From: Schistocerca nitens
Taxonomy: Eukaryota; Arthropoda; Insecta; Orthoptera; Acrididae
Length of the DNA stretch: 64,000 nt
NCBI RefSeq assembly: GCF_023898315.1
Contig: NC_064622.1
Span: forward strand, 274,527,503 to 274,591,502
Reading direction: 5' to 3'
Shown here: piece by piece, positions 1 to 10,812 of the stretch
How the letters are laid out: each line of letters opens with the position of its first letter
Position numbering within the stretch: position 1 is the stretch's first letter
Notes under the pieces: model-generated
The model's database searches: none
What the model was told of the DNA's origin: nothing
The model's input: only the letters and a program-made list of their open reading frames with translations
Position numbers and translations under genes: made by a program

Positions 1-215
1 ATTTCATAGAGGGGATGGGCAGTGTATTACTGCTTTTGGGAGGGGTGGGAAGGATTGTGGGTAGGTTGGTCCTCAGCTTTTGGCATGATGGTAAGTAGTT
101 CAAGCTCTGGTAAAAGATAGGATATACCTGTAGTGGGACTGAAACAAGGTTTTCTAGGTGTTGCTGAAAAGGTTGAAAAACAGATTTTGGGAGGAAAGTT
201 AGCTATAAGACTCTG
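1..215 (-). mobile_element. Fragment of a Penelope-like element
   Basis: Read on the minus strand, this edge piece ends in a peptide with ELELLTIMPKAEDQPTHNPSH. It resembles the linker just upstream of the GIY-YIG domain in the minus-strand PLE near 49.2-49.3 kb (there, VPGYEEHPTHNSSH). The DNA also aligns by eye, in the stretch around 'attgtgggtagg'. No catalytic domain is present and the left edge is cut by the window. The assignment rests only on this similarity to another copy in the window. Confidence 0.45.
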
Positions 216-571
216 ATTCTTCTGCAGTTGCCTTCGAAAGTAAATACGTGTTGCCCAAATTTCATTATTGGCTTCTGTTACACTTTTTTGTGTAACAATA
301 GAATTTGTTAATGTGCTTCCTGTTAGGTGGTGGGTGTGGAAAAAATTACAGAATAATTTGATTTTGTGATTGTTGTAAGGTACAGGAATTTTAGTTTGAC
401 TCAGATTATTTAAACCATTTGTTATATGTACAATATTTGCCATATTTCTCTGTAGCAAGTATTTTCCTTATGTGTTTGTTGCTAACTGTGTTGCCCACCT
501 GTTTATTTTGAAGGCTTTTTTGTATAGTTTATTAAATGTTTTTCATAGATATAATTAATTTTTGCCAACAG
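216..571. other. Intron sequence, no feature recognised
   Basis: A+T-rich intron of RbBP5 upstream of the first visible exon. It ends in a pyrimidine-rich stretch and the acceptor AG at 570-571. A minus-strand open frame continues through part of it but shows no recognisable protein motif. Confidence 0.5.
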
Positions 572-691
572 CTGTTTCCTGGTGAACACTGCTGATCGCG
601 TCATCAGAGTTTATGACAGCAAGGAAGTTTTAGCATGTGGGAAAGATGGTGAACCAGAACCCATCCAGAAATTACAGGACCTGGTCAACAA
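572..691 (+). CDS. Rbbp5: RbBP5 (COMPASS subunit), internal exon encoding WD40 propeller
   Basis: This 120-bp exon encodes CFLVNTADRVIRVYDSKEVL, then ACGKDGEPEPIQKLQDLVN. It is nearly colinear with the WD40 beta-propeller of RbBP5, a scaffold subunit of nuclear SET1/MLL H3K4 methyltransferase complexes that works with WDR5, ASH2L and DPY30. The acceptor is AG at 570-571. The first base completes a serine codon from an upstream exon outside the window. The donor GT is at 692-693, so the exon ends with two bases of a lysine codon that the next exon completes (phase 2). Identity to RbBP5 is recognised from conserved sequence; the exon limits come from splice consensus plus reading phase. Confidence 0.95.
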
Positions 692-760
692 GTTTGTACC
701 TACCTACATTCTGTGGTGATTTTATGCAATTTTCATTTCTATCTTATAAACTACTGCATT

Positions 761-768
761 TGTTTGTT

Positions 769-825
<57 letters not shown>

Positions 826-833
826 GAGTGTGA
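761..833 (+). repeat. (GT)n microsatellite
   Basis: A TTTG run passes into a long uninterrupted GT dinucleotide array (about 773-820), then a degenerate GTGA tail, just inside the intron after the first exon. Confidence 0.95.
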
Positions 834-857
834 GTGATTCTGCTACAAACTTTAGCC

Positions 858-1850
858 AAGCATATGGGGAGGACTGTATGAGTAGCGCGCACTGCTACGA
901 GTTCTTTAAACGTTTTCAACAGGGCTGAATGTCAGTCTGTGATGATTCCAAGTCTGGACATCCTTACATATCAACAGATGATGGCCATGTAGGTAGCATT
1001 TGTGTTGTGATTCACAGAAATCATCATTTAACTGTTAGGGAAGTTGTTGAGGAGTGGGCATCAGCGTAGGATCGTGCCATCAAATTTTGAGTGAAAACTT
1101 GATATGTGTCGTGCCAGTGCAAAATTTGTACTGTGTTTGATGACTGTAGATCAGAAACAGACCCGTGTTGAAATGTGCAAGGAACTGCTTGCCGCTGTTA
1201 ATGACAATGAAAACTTTCTTAAGAACATCATAATAGGTGATGAGACGTGAGTGTGCTGGTAAAATGCTGCGACGGCAGTCATTGCAGCGGGCGGGTGAAG
1301 GGTCACCTCATCCAAAAAAAGCATGCATAAGTTGGTCAAAGATCAAGGTGATGTTGGTTGTTTTTTTACAAAGGCATTATCCATCATGAATTTGTGCCAT
1401 GTTGTCAGATGGTAAACAAGGAAGTCTACCAGGGAATCCTAGTGCGCATGAGGGATGCTGTGTACAGGAAGAGGCCTGAATTGTGGGATAATGAGAGTTG
1501 GATGTTGCATCATAACAATGCACCAGCTCACACATCACTGCTTGTCTGCAGCTATGTAGCAAAACACCACATTCTCGTTGTGCTCCATCCACTGTATTCT
1601 CCAGATCTAGCCTCAGTAGACTTTTTCCTGTTTCCCAAACTGAAACGCATTGAAAGGATATCATTTCCAAGCCATAGAGGAGATATAGGACAATGTGACG
1701 AGAAACCTGCATTTTGTCCCACAAAATGTGTTCCAGGAGGTGTTCCAAAACTGGAAGAAATAAAGGGAATGGTGTATTGCCATTAGAGGGGACTATTTTG
1801 AAGGGAACAGTGCTTAAAATGTTGTACAATAAGCAATAAATCTGATACAG
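858..1850 (+). pseudogene. Decayed mariner-family transposase
   Basis: Frames on the + strand carry scattered mariner signatures: an N-terminal segment (YEFFKRFQQG, then DDSKSGHP), a GDET-like site near 1237, and a C-terminal block at 1358-1786. That block contains HHEFVP, KRPELWDNESW, HHNNAPAHTS and LYSPDLASVDFFLFPKLK. In the second catalytic site the usual HDNAPAH reads HNNAPAH, so the aspartate is lost. Several stops and frameshifts separate the blocks. I could not define terminal inverted repeats. This is an old, inactive copy in intron 1. Confidence 0.8.
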
Positions 1851-2184
1851 CAAAAGTTAATTTTTTTTAACACACCTTGTAGTTGTGATATCTAAGTTTT
1901 TCTCATTGTTTATTAACTTAGATACTGCTGGGTCCTCAGTTGATACAAATTTATAAAACGAAGTCATTATTCCACACTGGCTGTTCTAAAGATTTTTCAG
2001 AAATCCAGTTCGGAATAATGTCCTCCTCTAAAAACTTTTTTCTTTGTGATGATTGATAATATGTTTCTGGATTTTTGGATCAGTTTTTATTCTGTTTTTG
2101 CAACAGACCTAGTTCTCTTCTTCAGCTACTATGTGTAACTGTTGTACGTTCTTTGCCAGGACTCCAACCCCGGCATATGAGGCG

Positions 2185-2215
<31 letters not shown>

Positions 2216-3238
2216 ACACCTCCCTCCAATACTTAAAGTGGGTTCAAGTCTCATCATTGCTGCATCAATTGAGGCATTGTTTCTTTTTTGCACCCATTAC
2301 ATTATTTTGTGGAGACACATTGCCTTGGTGTTTTCCCAGCCCATTTAAAAATAGATTGCAATAGCTTCAATTGAAATTTCTGCCTCTTATTATTATTTTC
2401 CATTGTTTGATTTTAGTATTATTATTATTCAGATGCTCTTACGACTTCTTAGTTCCACTGCCCCAGAGTCTGCACCTTCATACTGATTTTGTTATGTCTA
2501 ATATTGAACTTAAAATGTCAAAACTTGTATCAGCATCCTTTTCCATTCTATAGATTTTTTTTATTTATTCTCATTTGATGAGTAACTCTTTTTCTTTCGC
2601 TGTCACTAAGACAAATATGTTTCATAATATTTAATCTGAACGAGAATAAGACTTCAACTTTCTTATTGCAATCCCTAGCATAAAATCACTGGTATAGCAG
2701 TAAATGACAAAACAGTGATTCCATATACCTTTAGAAACAAAACTTAACATCCAGTATATATATGTATTATTATTTTATGTTATGTAAAACCATCATTTGT
2801 AACTGAATTCATTTACATTAAGATGCTTACAATGTCATCTAGATGGAAAATGTTTGTGCATATATATTCCATCACGTTTTCCTCTTTGATAATATTTCGT
2901 TCAAATTTGATGCCATTTTGTACAACGGTCCTTTTGTTTACAGTATTTAGAAACTGGAATTTTAATTATAATCATTGTGCATGTTCTGTACATGTAATTG
3001 TGCAGATTATTCATTGTTACTTTCTGTAGTACACACCAGTTGTTTCAGAATGGTTTAGGGTGGTAAAGACATGGTAATATGTCTTATAATAACCATAGAG
3101 TGTAGAGTGATGGAAGTATGTTGCATTTGCATATAGCAGTGACAGGAATTCACTGGAATGTTTGACAACTAATTACACAGGCAATGGTAGAGCCTAATGA
3201 AATGATGTATGTGGAAAGACAAACGTGAGTAAATTTCC
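1851..3238. other. Intron sequence, mostly unassigned
   Basis: A+T-rich intron with a (TTG)n array and oligo-T runs. No coding similarity or terminal repeats were recognised on either strand. Confidence 0.5.
2183..2214 (+). repeat. (TTG)n microsatellite
   Basis: About ten perfect GTT units in intron 1. Confidence 0.95.
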
Positions 3239-3470
3239 AGAATGTATTGTTCACTCTCAAACGAAGTGTGCACTTTTTGAAACTTCTTGGCAGATTAAAA
3301 TGATGTGTAAGACTGGTACTCAAACCTGGAACTATAGTTTTCACAGGCATTCTTGTTGTCAACTGAGCTAACCAGACATCACTTAGAACACACCCTCACA
3401 GCTAACTTTGCAAATGCCTCTTTTTTTTTTATTTTCCAAACTTCAAAGCTCTTCTGTGTTCCTTGCCGTA
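3239..3470 (+). mobile_element. Truncated tRNA-like palindromic element (same family as 18972-19261)
   Basis: The piece begins AGAATG and shares with the copy at 18972-19261 the blocks 'gaaactt(c/t)(t/c)tggcagatta', a minus-strand tRNA B-box-like motif ('actcaaacctgg') and a 'caactgagctaacc' A-box-like motif. Its end ('ttccaaacttcaaagctct') matches the middle of the family as I remember it. The right part is missing or displaced by the Tigger-like insertion that begins at 3471. It is non-coding. Confidence 0.6.
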
Positions 3471-5853
3471 CAAGGGAATGGTCAGACTTGTCATGCCGAA
3501 ACATGTATTGCTTTTTTTTTAAAAAAATCACGAACATGGCTGTGTTTCCTGCTTGGCGGTTGCAGTGACGGCTGGCCACCCCTGGAAATGGCGAGTTGCG
3601 AGCATTGTCCGCATGGTCGGGAAGTGCAGTCGTCTTATCACAGCGTTCACTAAAAAGGAATATCGCTGCATGGTTTTGGTGGAAAGGGGAAACGAATATT
3701 CGTTTCTGTGGCATGCACGTCCTTTTAATTTCTGGTACGTATTTCGAAACATACCGTCCTGAAACTGGTTAGAGATGTGAAAGATGTTCTGTACATGTTC
3801 ATCTATACTCCACAAGCCACTTAATGGTGAACATTCAGTCTCCCCTCACAGGTGATGGCGAACCCTGTAAATGTTTTGCTGCTTGCCATGGAGATATACC
3901 ACAGACGCCAAATGAAGCAATCAACAGAAAACACGCATGAAGACTATGTGTTGTGCGACATGGTTGTTAAACTTCTAGATGAGCATGTAAATGGCGCAGA
4001 CATGTGGCTAGAAACAACTGAAACACTCGATATTGCAGACTGTGAATCTACAGACGGTGAAGACACCGACGAAAGTTGCACTCATGAAGACTCTTCGAGT
4101 GATAGTGTCACGTACCATCATCAATTATCTCCGAAAGTAACACCAGCAACTACAATTACCTTATCAGACAAAGAAAAGGTGGTGACGTATTGGTTGAACG
4201 AAAGTGGTAAGAAACGCCTACGTGTCAGTACTGTTCAAAATAAGTATCGCTTTGTCCGTTCTGAACGTGAATTGTATAGATGGAAAAAGGAAGTCACTGG
4301 ATGATGTAAGAGTCGACTGGAAATTGCGACGGAGATAAATGCACGACTTTTTGAGCTATTTTCTGATGCCAGACAACAGTCATTTAGTGTCAGCGATACA
4401 ACTTTGCGTGATTAGGCGTTAGAGATTGCCAACGCAATAGGCGCTAAAGAATTTACAGCTTCCCAAAGTTGGATTAGTCGCTTCAAAAGATCACATAAAA
4501 TTGTGGCAAGAAAAATAACAAAATTTGTATCGAGAAACAGGTCGGAAAATGTAGTGACACAAATCGAAATGATAGAAGCTTTTCTTATGAATGCAAAAAA
4601 TAAGATTGCTAGTTTAAGTGAATCGTACGTGTACAATGCAGATCAGTCAGGTTTTCAAAACGAAATGCGTGCGAAAAGAACAGTGTCATTCAAAGGGGAA
4701 AAACATGTTGAGGCGATTGCGCAGTCCACGACTGCACTCACTCATTCATACACTATAATGCCCATAATTAGTCTGGATGGTTCATTGCTGCCTAAATTAT
4801 ATGTGTGTCATCAAGAACCAACTGGACATTTTGGACCATGTGTCAAAAGAACAATGTTCTACGCAAACAGTTTTGTGGTAGACGCATCAAAGTCTGGAAA
4901 AATGGGAAATGAAAGCGTTACACTTTTCCATGCGTCATGCTTTTCTTCCGTTCTGCGGGAACAAATCTCCTTATAGATTCGTGGCCAGGTCATAAAAGGT
5001 CTGATTCATTAAAAGCTGTATTTCGAGCCCACACTGACAAAGAAGTAGAGATACTTCAGATTCCACCCGGCACGACAAACGTAATTCAACCTTTAGACAG
5101 AGAATTTTTCCATCAGCAGAAGGCATTTTACAGAAAACTAACAGAGAAAATTATTGTGAGCAGATCACTGCAATTTCCTGTCTTATCACCGTGACAATAT
5201 TCTCAAGCTGCAATCAGTAGTACATTATCAATTTTCCTCCCCACGGTTTCAGAATTTGATTAAATATGCGTGGCACACCTCAAAATATACTGATACTAGG
5301 CCTGATTCATTCCCAAAAACCAGCCTAGTTTTGTCTACGGACATCTAAAAACGTCTGTGATTCGCAGGGCTGTCATATGTCGTCTTTGCTTGTATGTTCT
5401 TGGTGCACAAAACACCTATGTTTTGAACATAGTATCAATATTTCGCATTTTTGCGGTAATTACAAGAAATAAAATTTGGACCTCTTCTAAACCGTATATT
5501 TATTTGTGTCTATTTCATAGCTATTTGGAAAGAATGTTGTAGATAACATATCAGCCATATTTGTCAATGAATGTTTAATTATCATATGATCGCTTTCACT
5601 GGGGGAATCAGCTTTCTCACTGTTGTGACCTGAGAGCATTGGTATATCGTAGCAAGAGAGGTCATGGTTGTACAAGAGACAGTTATAAGCGCGGAAACCA
5701 TGCGACAATAATGCCTTACTTCATAAAATTGTTTACAGACTTCCAGGTCATGTCAGCAGCTAAAATTCTGCATACCGACTTCTTGCAGTGTTAACTCACA
5801 GTGGTAAAAAAAGCAACACAGGTTTCGACATGACAAGTCTGACCATTCCCTTG
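3471..5853 (+). mobile_element. Tigger/pogo-like DNA transposon with TIRs
   Basis: The left end, CAAGGGAATGGTCAGACTTG, is repeated in reverse complement at the right end. The inverted repeat runs about 45-50 bp (3471-3520 against 5804-5853) with roughly three mismatches. TA dinucleotides flank it (3469-3470; 5855-5856, one base offset on the right). The interior carries a pogo-type transposase relic. The element landed inside a tRNA-like element fragment. It is about 2.4 kb and is inactive because its reading frame is broken. Confidence 0.85.
3852..5194 (+). pseudogene. Pogo/Tigger-type transposase, disrupted
   Basis: The transposase is read in pieces. An acidic N-terminal region (3852-4304) contains ESTDGEDTDES and a segment ending LYRWKKEVTG. 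A CENP-B-like helix-turn-helix piece follows near 4430-4530 (SWISRFKRSHKIVARKI). The DDE_1 catalytic core has YNADQSGF (first D, ~4638), LLIDSWPGH (second D, ~4970) and TNVIQPLDREFF (third D, ~5090). Stops at 4302-4304 and near 4413 plus a frameshift near 4940-4970 break the frame. Members of this family cut and paste at TA sites. All three acidic residues persist although the gene is dead. Confidence 0.85.
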
Positions 5854-6168
5854 TTAGTCAGCTGTGCTTGAGTATACTGATCTGCAGTAGTCATATTTTT
5901 AAGTTGGGTTACCTTGTTATTGATTTCATGCACTGTGAACATGTAACCTGTTCTTTGTCGTTTTTAATGATAGCTTTGCAAGTAACATATTAGTCTTTTG
6001 TGTTTAGTATAAAGTCATAAGTTTTGTATAGTGTTATGTATAAGTAAATGTCTGTAGTTGTTTTTGTTATGTTTTTCTTTTTATCATATCTTTAATTGCG
6101 ATGCAATGTTAGATTAAATCTGCATACCACAAAAATATGAAATTTAAGTTATGTTTAAGAGATATGTA
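5854..6168. other. Intron sequence, nothing recognised
   Basis: A+T-rich stretch between two transposons with no coding signal. Confidence 0.5.
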
Positions 6169-6982
6169 CAGAGTGTTTCGAAACTCACATTACAAACTTC
6201 TGAGACTTGTAGATCGGAGTGAGTACATAATATTTTGAATAGGAGCCCATGTCTGGAAATGTACCATTTCTGTTGTGCAACTTTTCAATTCGGATGTTTT
6301 AACTCAGCCACATCAGTTGGAGGAATTGAATTAGGAGTGGCACAGTACAAAAGACTATTTTTCTGTGTCAAAAGTATGGTTCAGATTGTTGTTATTCTGA
6401 TTGATTAAAACATTTAAAAAGCATTTATGGTCAATAGTCTCACAAAATATGTTATTTTTAAGTAATTAAAGCTTAAAAATCATTAAATATCAGGATCTAG
6501 TCATGTGTTTGAAAACACGCTGTTATTGGCTGATGCTCTGGTGACATCAAAGACTGGGAGTAGGATGAAGATATATGTGTGTTATAGGAGCGCTAGCCGA
6601 AGGTACGAGGTTTTTACGTACTTTTTTTGCGAACACTTTGGCTGTTGAGTGATGTAAAACACAATGACTACTTTTAAGTAGCAATAGAAAGAAATTTTGT
6701 GAACAGTGATAGTCAAAACCTTGCAAAAGTTAATGCAATTATGCTCCACCCATTTAGAGTGGCACTAAGTGTAACAATTTACATTCTTTTCCCTGCTCCC
6801 TGCAACATCATTAAATTTACTCAAAACTAAGGAACTGCATAACTTTCGCAAATCGGTTCATATATTATATCTAGATTGTCGACTGTCTGTCACGAGATGG
6901 AACCCACAACACAATAAAACTATTCTTGGTAAAACTTAACAACAGGTTTCTTTTCTATAAGACACTCAGATCTAGCAGACGT

Positions 6983-7056
6983 TTTGTGGTGCAACGGATA
7001 GCCATCGTATTGTAAACAAAGAGGTCACAGGTTCAAATCCTGGAAGGGTTACGTAT
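6983..7056 (+). other. tRNA-like segment (degenerate)
   Basis: An A-box-like 'tggtgcaacgg' is followed about 40 bp later by a B-box 'ggttcaaatcc'. A 'ttgtaaac' anticodon-loop-like string recalls tRNA-Thr(UGU). The acceptor stem does not pair well, so a functional tRNA is unlikely. It lies inside the 6169-8619 element. Confidence 0.5.
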
Positions 7057-7654
7057 TTTTAAAAGTTTGACATGAAATACAAAATCAGTGTTAGCAAGAA
7101 CTGATTGAAGCGGGTGATGTAGCTTCACATTAGTCATAGTCTGAGAAATGGACAACAGTGGATGAATGCATTTACTTTGAAAACAGACACTTCACTTTTT
7201 TGTAAAGTATTGCTAGTAGTAAAGATATCACCATGGTACAATGAGGTGTAGGACGATGAGGTTATACGGAGAGATATAAAGCGTATACAACATGCAGGTG
7301 ACACAAATGTATAAGGGCTGTGATGTTTGTGAGTGCAAAGTAACACTAGCATCTGAAGCAGACTTATTTCAGCTTTATGCAGGATGATAAAGGTGCAAAA
7401 TTTCAAACAGTAAGGTTCCTAGCTGGACAATACACAGATAAAAACATTGTTTCTAGTAAAGTAAAAAGTGTGTGGTTACATTAACTAGAAAATATCTTTT
7501 TGAATGTGACGTGTTAACAGCAGTTGCAAATGTAAGCGCATGTAAACAGCAACACAATAATATTCTGTTTCTGATTGGTGTGGTGAAGTTTTGTAATTGT
7601 GATTTGGTTTCCATGTGCGAGGACTGTCAAGTCATTTTAAAAATAAGTTAAAAT

Positions 7655-7745
7655 GTTCTTTCCAGTTAGATTCGAACCAACAGTCTATGCACGTAATCTT
7701 ATAAAATTCAACAGTCTACCGCATAACAACTGAGCTACCAAATAA
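7655..7745 (-). other. tRNA-like segment (degenerate), opposite strand
   Basis: The minus strand reads 'tggtagctcagttg' (A-box/D-arm-like) and then 'ggttcgaatc' (B-box). The spacing is longer than in a normal tRNA and the acceptor stem is poor. It faces the tRNA-like segment at 6983-7056 within the same element. Confidence 0.5.
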
Positions 7746-8207
7746 TTCATTGTAACAGTGGGAGAGCATATCTCAGAGTTAAGTTAACTTTAACTTCAAA
7801 ATGCAGCGCATTTTTGTTTAAGGTAGTGAATTGGTGCGTCGACTTTGTAGCAATTTGCTGATACAGTGTAGCATCAATTTACACATCTTCACTTTTCAGG
7901 AGTTTTTATATATGTATTTGTACTGTATGATACTACAGACCATTTGTAACAAATTTTCTGAAACACTAATTCCAAAACAAGATGTCACTGTGACTTAAAT
8001 TATTGCAGTAGGAGCAATGAGCTAGCTAGTGACGCCACAGGCATCATATGACTCGACTGGAGCGTGTTAGTTGTCTTTCATGTTATTTGGATTTTATTTC
8101 CGTTTTTATAAAAGAATAGTGAAATTCTAGAGGAAAAAAAATGTGTTAGGTACATGAAATGACATAATCAATCATTTAAGACAATTTCCAGAAAACAGTC
8201 AAGTGCC

Positions 8208-8440
8208 CAATTATTAGGCAACAATTCGAAAGGAAACATAATGAAACATCCATTTATCACTTTAGCACATTGTTTGTATTAACACTTAAACATTATGTGT
8301 TTACATTATTCCAAAACAAAAAGAACCCAGCCTTCTGTACATACAGAACGTAATATTTTAAGTGTTAATACAAATAAATGTGCTTAAGTTATAAAAAGAT
8401 GTTTCTTTGTGTTTCCTTTTGAAGTATTACCTAATAATTG
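8208..8440. repeat. Imperfect hairpin, ~83-bp arms
   Basis: Arm 8208-8290 ('attattaggcaacaattcg' ... 'tattaacacttaaa') is inverted at 8357-8440, with a 66-bp loop. By eye the arms are roughly 80% identical. The hairpin abuts the inner edge of the right inverted terminus of the 6169-8619 element. Confidence 0.8.
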
Positions 8441-8621
8441 TACTGTACCACACCTAATTCAATTCCTCCAGCAGAAGTGGATGAATTAAGCATCTGAATT
8501 GAAACCACAGTAGAATGGAAAAGGCATGTTTCCAGTCACGGGTTCCTGCTCAAAATATTGTGTACACACTTCCCTCTACAAGTTCTAGAAGTTTGTAACT
8601 GGAACTTCCAAACATTTTGTA

Positions 8622-8930
8622 TGTTAATTAACTCACAACAGTGAAATATTCATTGAAGAAGTTGTACACTCACACATTTTCTGTTTTCACTGAGCAGGAT
8701 AGGACAGTGATTGAAATACTGGACCTATTTTCCAGAGATGTGGAATTCAGATTGCATATGACCTTGATTTAGGTTTTTTGAGGGTGTCGTATATCAGTTG
8801 AGACAGTTGTCAAGATGCTTCCTTAAACAAGGCATCGTCAAATCCTTATTTAACCAAGCATGTGCTCTGCCTCTCACATCAACATTGTCAAATTGTTGGA
8901 CACTAATCTTCATTCTTTAGTCTATTTCAC

Positions 8931-8968
<38 letters not shown>

Positions 8969-9514
8969 CGTGTGCGCCCCTTTTTTTTTCCCCCCCAAAC
9001 AGAATAATGTTAGTTTAGCTTCTTTTAAGAATCGGATCATTTCATCAAAGCTCATGTTGTTGTTATTTATTTCAAATTGGAAATTGTTGATGAAAGTTGT
9101 ACATAAATTAATGTTTTCTTTGATGGATGCTAATATATGAGGTCAAAAAATACAGTAATGCAGTACAACTCATACCTGTATTGTAACAATATATGGCATT
9201 TTTGAGGCTGCCAGTGTTCTTGTAGATCCGTGATGTAAATATTATATAAAATATTTAAGCATATATTACCTCTGCATCCCAGTTTTATTTCAAATCATTC
9301 AGTATGAGCTAAAAAGAATAAATCCCAAATCTTGTGACAGCTTTGTTTGAAGGAGGTGGAGCTCATTCATCCCACAGTAATCTGTGGAGTCAGAGCTTGC
9401 TCCCTCTGCTCACCCCCATTTATTATTGCCCAAGAAAAAAGTATGTGGTTCTTACATAAACGTAAGTTGTTTTGCCATGACATAAAATGATGCTGTGCTT
9501 TTCTGCTTTTACAG
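8622..9514. other. Intron 1 end with (GT)n at 8934-8966
   Basis: Apart from a GT microsatellite with a GC-rich degenerate end, I see no repeat or coding signal here. The stretch ends in the pyrimidine tract and acceptor AG at 9513-9514. Confidence 0.6.
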
Positions 9515-9668
9515 AACCATGTGGAAAAAATGTTGTTTCTCTGGTGATGGGGAGTACATCTGCGCTGGTTCTGCTCGTCAACATGCGCTGTATGTATGGG
9601 AGAAAAGTATAGGAAACCTTGTGAAGATACTTCATGGTACTAAGGGAGAATTGCTGCTGGATGTTGTG
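9515..9668 (+). CDS. Rbbp5: RbBP5, internal exon encoding WD40 propeller
   Basis: The exon begins with the last base of a lysine codon, then reads TMWKKCCFSGDGEYICAGSA and RQHALYVWEKSIGNLVKILH, and ends ELLLDVV. This is one of the best conserved stretches of RbBP5, covering one full WD40 blade. The acceptor AG is at 9513-9514 and the donor GTGTGT begins at 9669. The exon ends in phase 0. Joined to the next exon it gives DVV-WHPVRP, where I expect DVAWHPVRP. The phase-2 entry matches the donor at 692, confirming an 8.8-kb intron. Confidence 0.96.
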
Positions 9669-9789
9669 GTGTGTACTATTAAATTGAAATCAAAACTGTT
9701 TTAAGTATGTCATTAAGCTCCATACTCAGACTGTGCTCCTGTTGTAATGGTTTGATTTTGCAACATTGTCCGCAAATAGATAGAGATAT

Positions 9790-10185
9790 ATTGAATGAAA
9801 TGTGGTTGGCTGTCAGAAAGGCAGTGTGAGAAGCCTTCGAGGACTCTCAAAGCAGAATTGTAAAAGACATCTCACACCACTCAAAGATATTCTGGTATGT
9901 AAATGTTGTCAGTAATACCAACATTAGTGTCTGAACACTCTTGTGTGACACAGGAAATGAAATTAAGAGTAACAAAACAAAAACAGAACTTCTGAACTCT
10001 GTTTTCAAATGTACTTTTATGAAGGAAGACACAGGAGTACTGCTCTAGTTCAATTCTTGCACCATTGCAAAAATGAGTGTTTGCAGGCTTCAGAAAAAGC
10101 TGAAATCACTAAAATTGATAAAGGCCCAGGACCCAATGAAATCCCAATCGGATTTTATACAGAACCAGGTGTACCCAGCCACTCA
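9790..10185 (+). mobile_element. LINE fragment (linker before RT)
   Basis: A frame near 10080-10170 reads EITKIDKGPGPNEIPIGFYT, corresponding to the segment before the RT palm seen in the LINE at 59.1 kb (KAAGPDGIPVRFYTE). Upstream there is a plausible ELLNSVF segment. It is very decayed. Confidence 0.6.
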
Positions 10186-10314
10186 GTCTGATCATTTCTA
10201 ATGTGTATGGGAACTGGGTATACATCCTAATCTCCTTCTGTCCATCTCCTCCTCCTTCCCCGTCTCTCATTCTATCACTTCATCCTCCCATCCCTATGCC
10301 CATCTCCCTTCCCA

Positions 10315-10370
10315 CCCCCCCCCCCCACCACCACCACCACCACCACCACCACCACCACCACCACCACAAC
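10315..10370 (+). repeat. Poly-C followed by (ACC)n
   Basis: A run of about 12 C is followed by roughly 14 CAC/ACC units. Confidence 0.95.
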
Positions 10371-10812
10371 AACATACACAACCCATCCACCCCAGTTTTG
10401 AGTGTTGTTGATTGTTGTTCAAATTCAGATTCTGGAGTATTATCCTAATCATAACCTGATAAACTAGAAATAGAACTTATCTTTTTTTCTGTGAAATCCA
10501 CCCTCAAAGATGAAAACAAAACACCTTATTGTTGTGCATTAATTTACGTTTAAATATGTCTATAATGAGAAACAATATATACGGGAGAAACAGTTTGTCT
10601 AATGGCTAAAATACTCCACTATCGTTGTTAAAACTGTCATATGATGTTGGAAACAAAACAGTGAATGCATGCAGCAGAGCATTTTCTTTCTAGCAGTCAG
10701 TTTTAACAGAAAACTTGTGCATTAAAAAAAATGTAGGATATGTCCGTCTGGATGATTCTATAGAGTATTGTTTAAAATTTGAAGTAAGTTATTCAAGAAT
10801 CTTTCGAGACTT
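10371..10812. other. Intron sequence, nothing recognised
   Basis: A+T-rich sequence with no motif I can name. Confidence 0.45.

Larger units (their letters stand above)
6169..8619. mobile_element. Unclassified 2.45-kb element with ~180-bp inverted termini
   Basis: The left end (6169 to about 6350, starting CAGAGTGTTTCGAAACTC) and the reverse complement of the right end (about 8440-8619) align over roughly 180 bp at perhaps 80% identity. Shared blocks include 'ttacaaacttct' and 'ggaggaattgaattagg'. TA flanks both ends (6167-6168; 8620-8621). The interior has no transposase. It holds two degenerate tRNA-like segments in opposite orientation and an 83-bp-arm hairpin. It is probably a non-autonomous Tc1/mariner-superfamily element, judged from the TA target and CAGRGTGTTTC-type ends; the exact family is unknown. 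Confidence 0.65.

Noticed and set aside
6983..7056. Possible functional tRNA gene
   Set aside because: A and B boxes are present but the acceptor and anticodon stems do not pair well; treated as a tRNA-like module of a mobile element.
10203..10448. Histidine-rich small ORF
   Set aside because: It is a translation of the poly-C and (ACC)n microsatellite.
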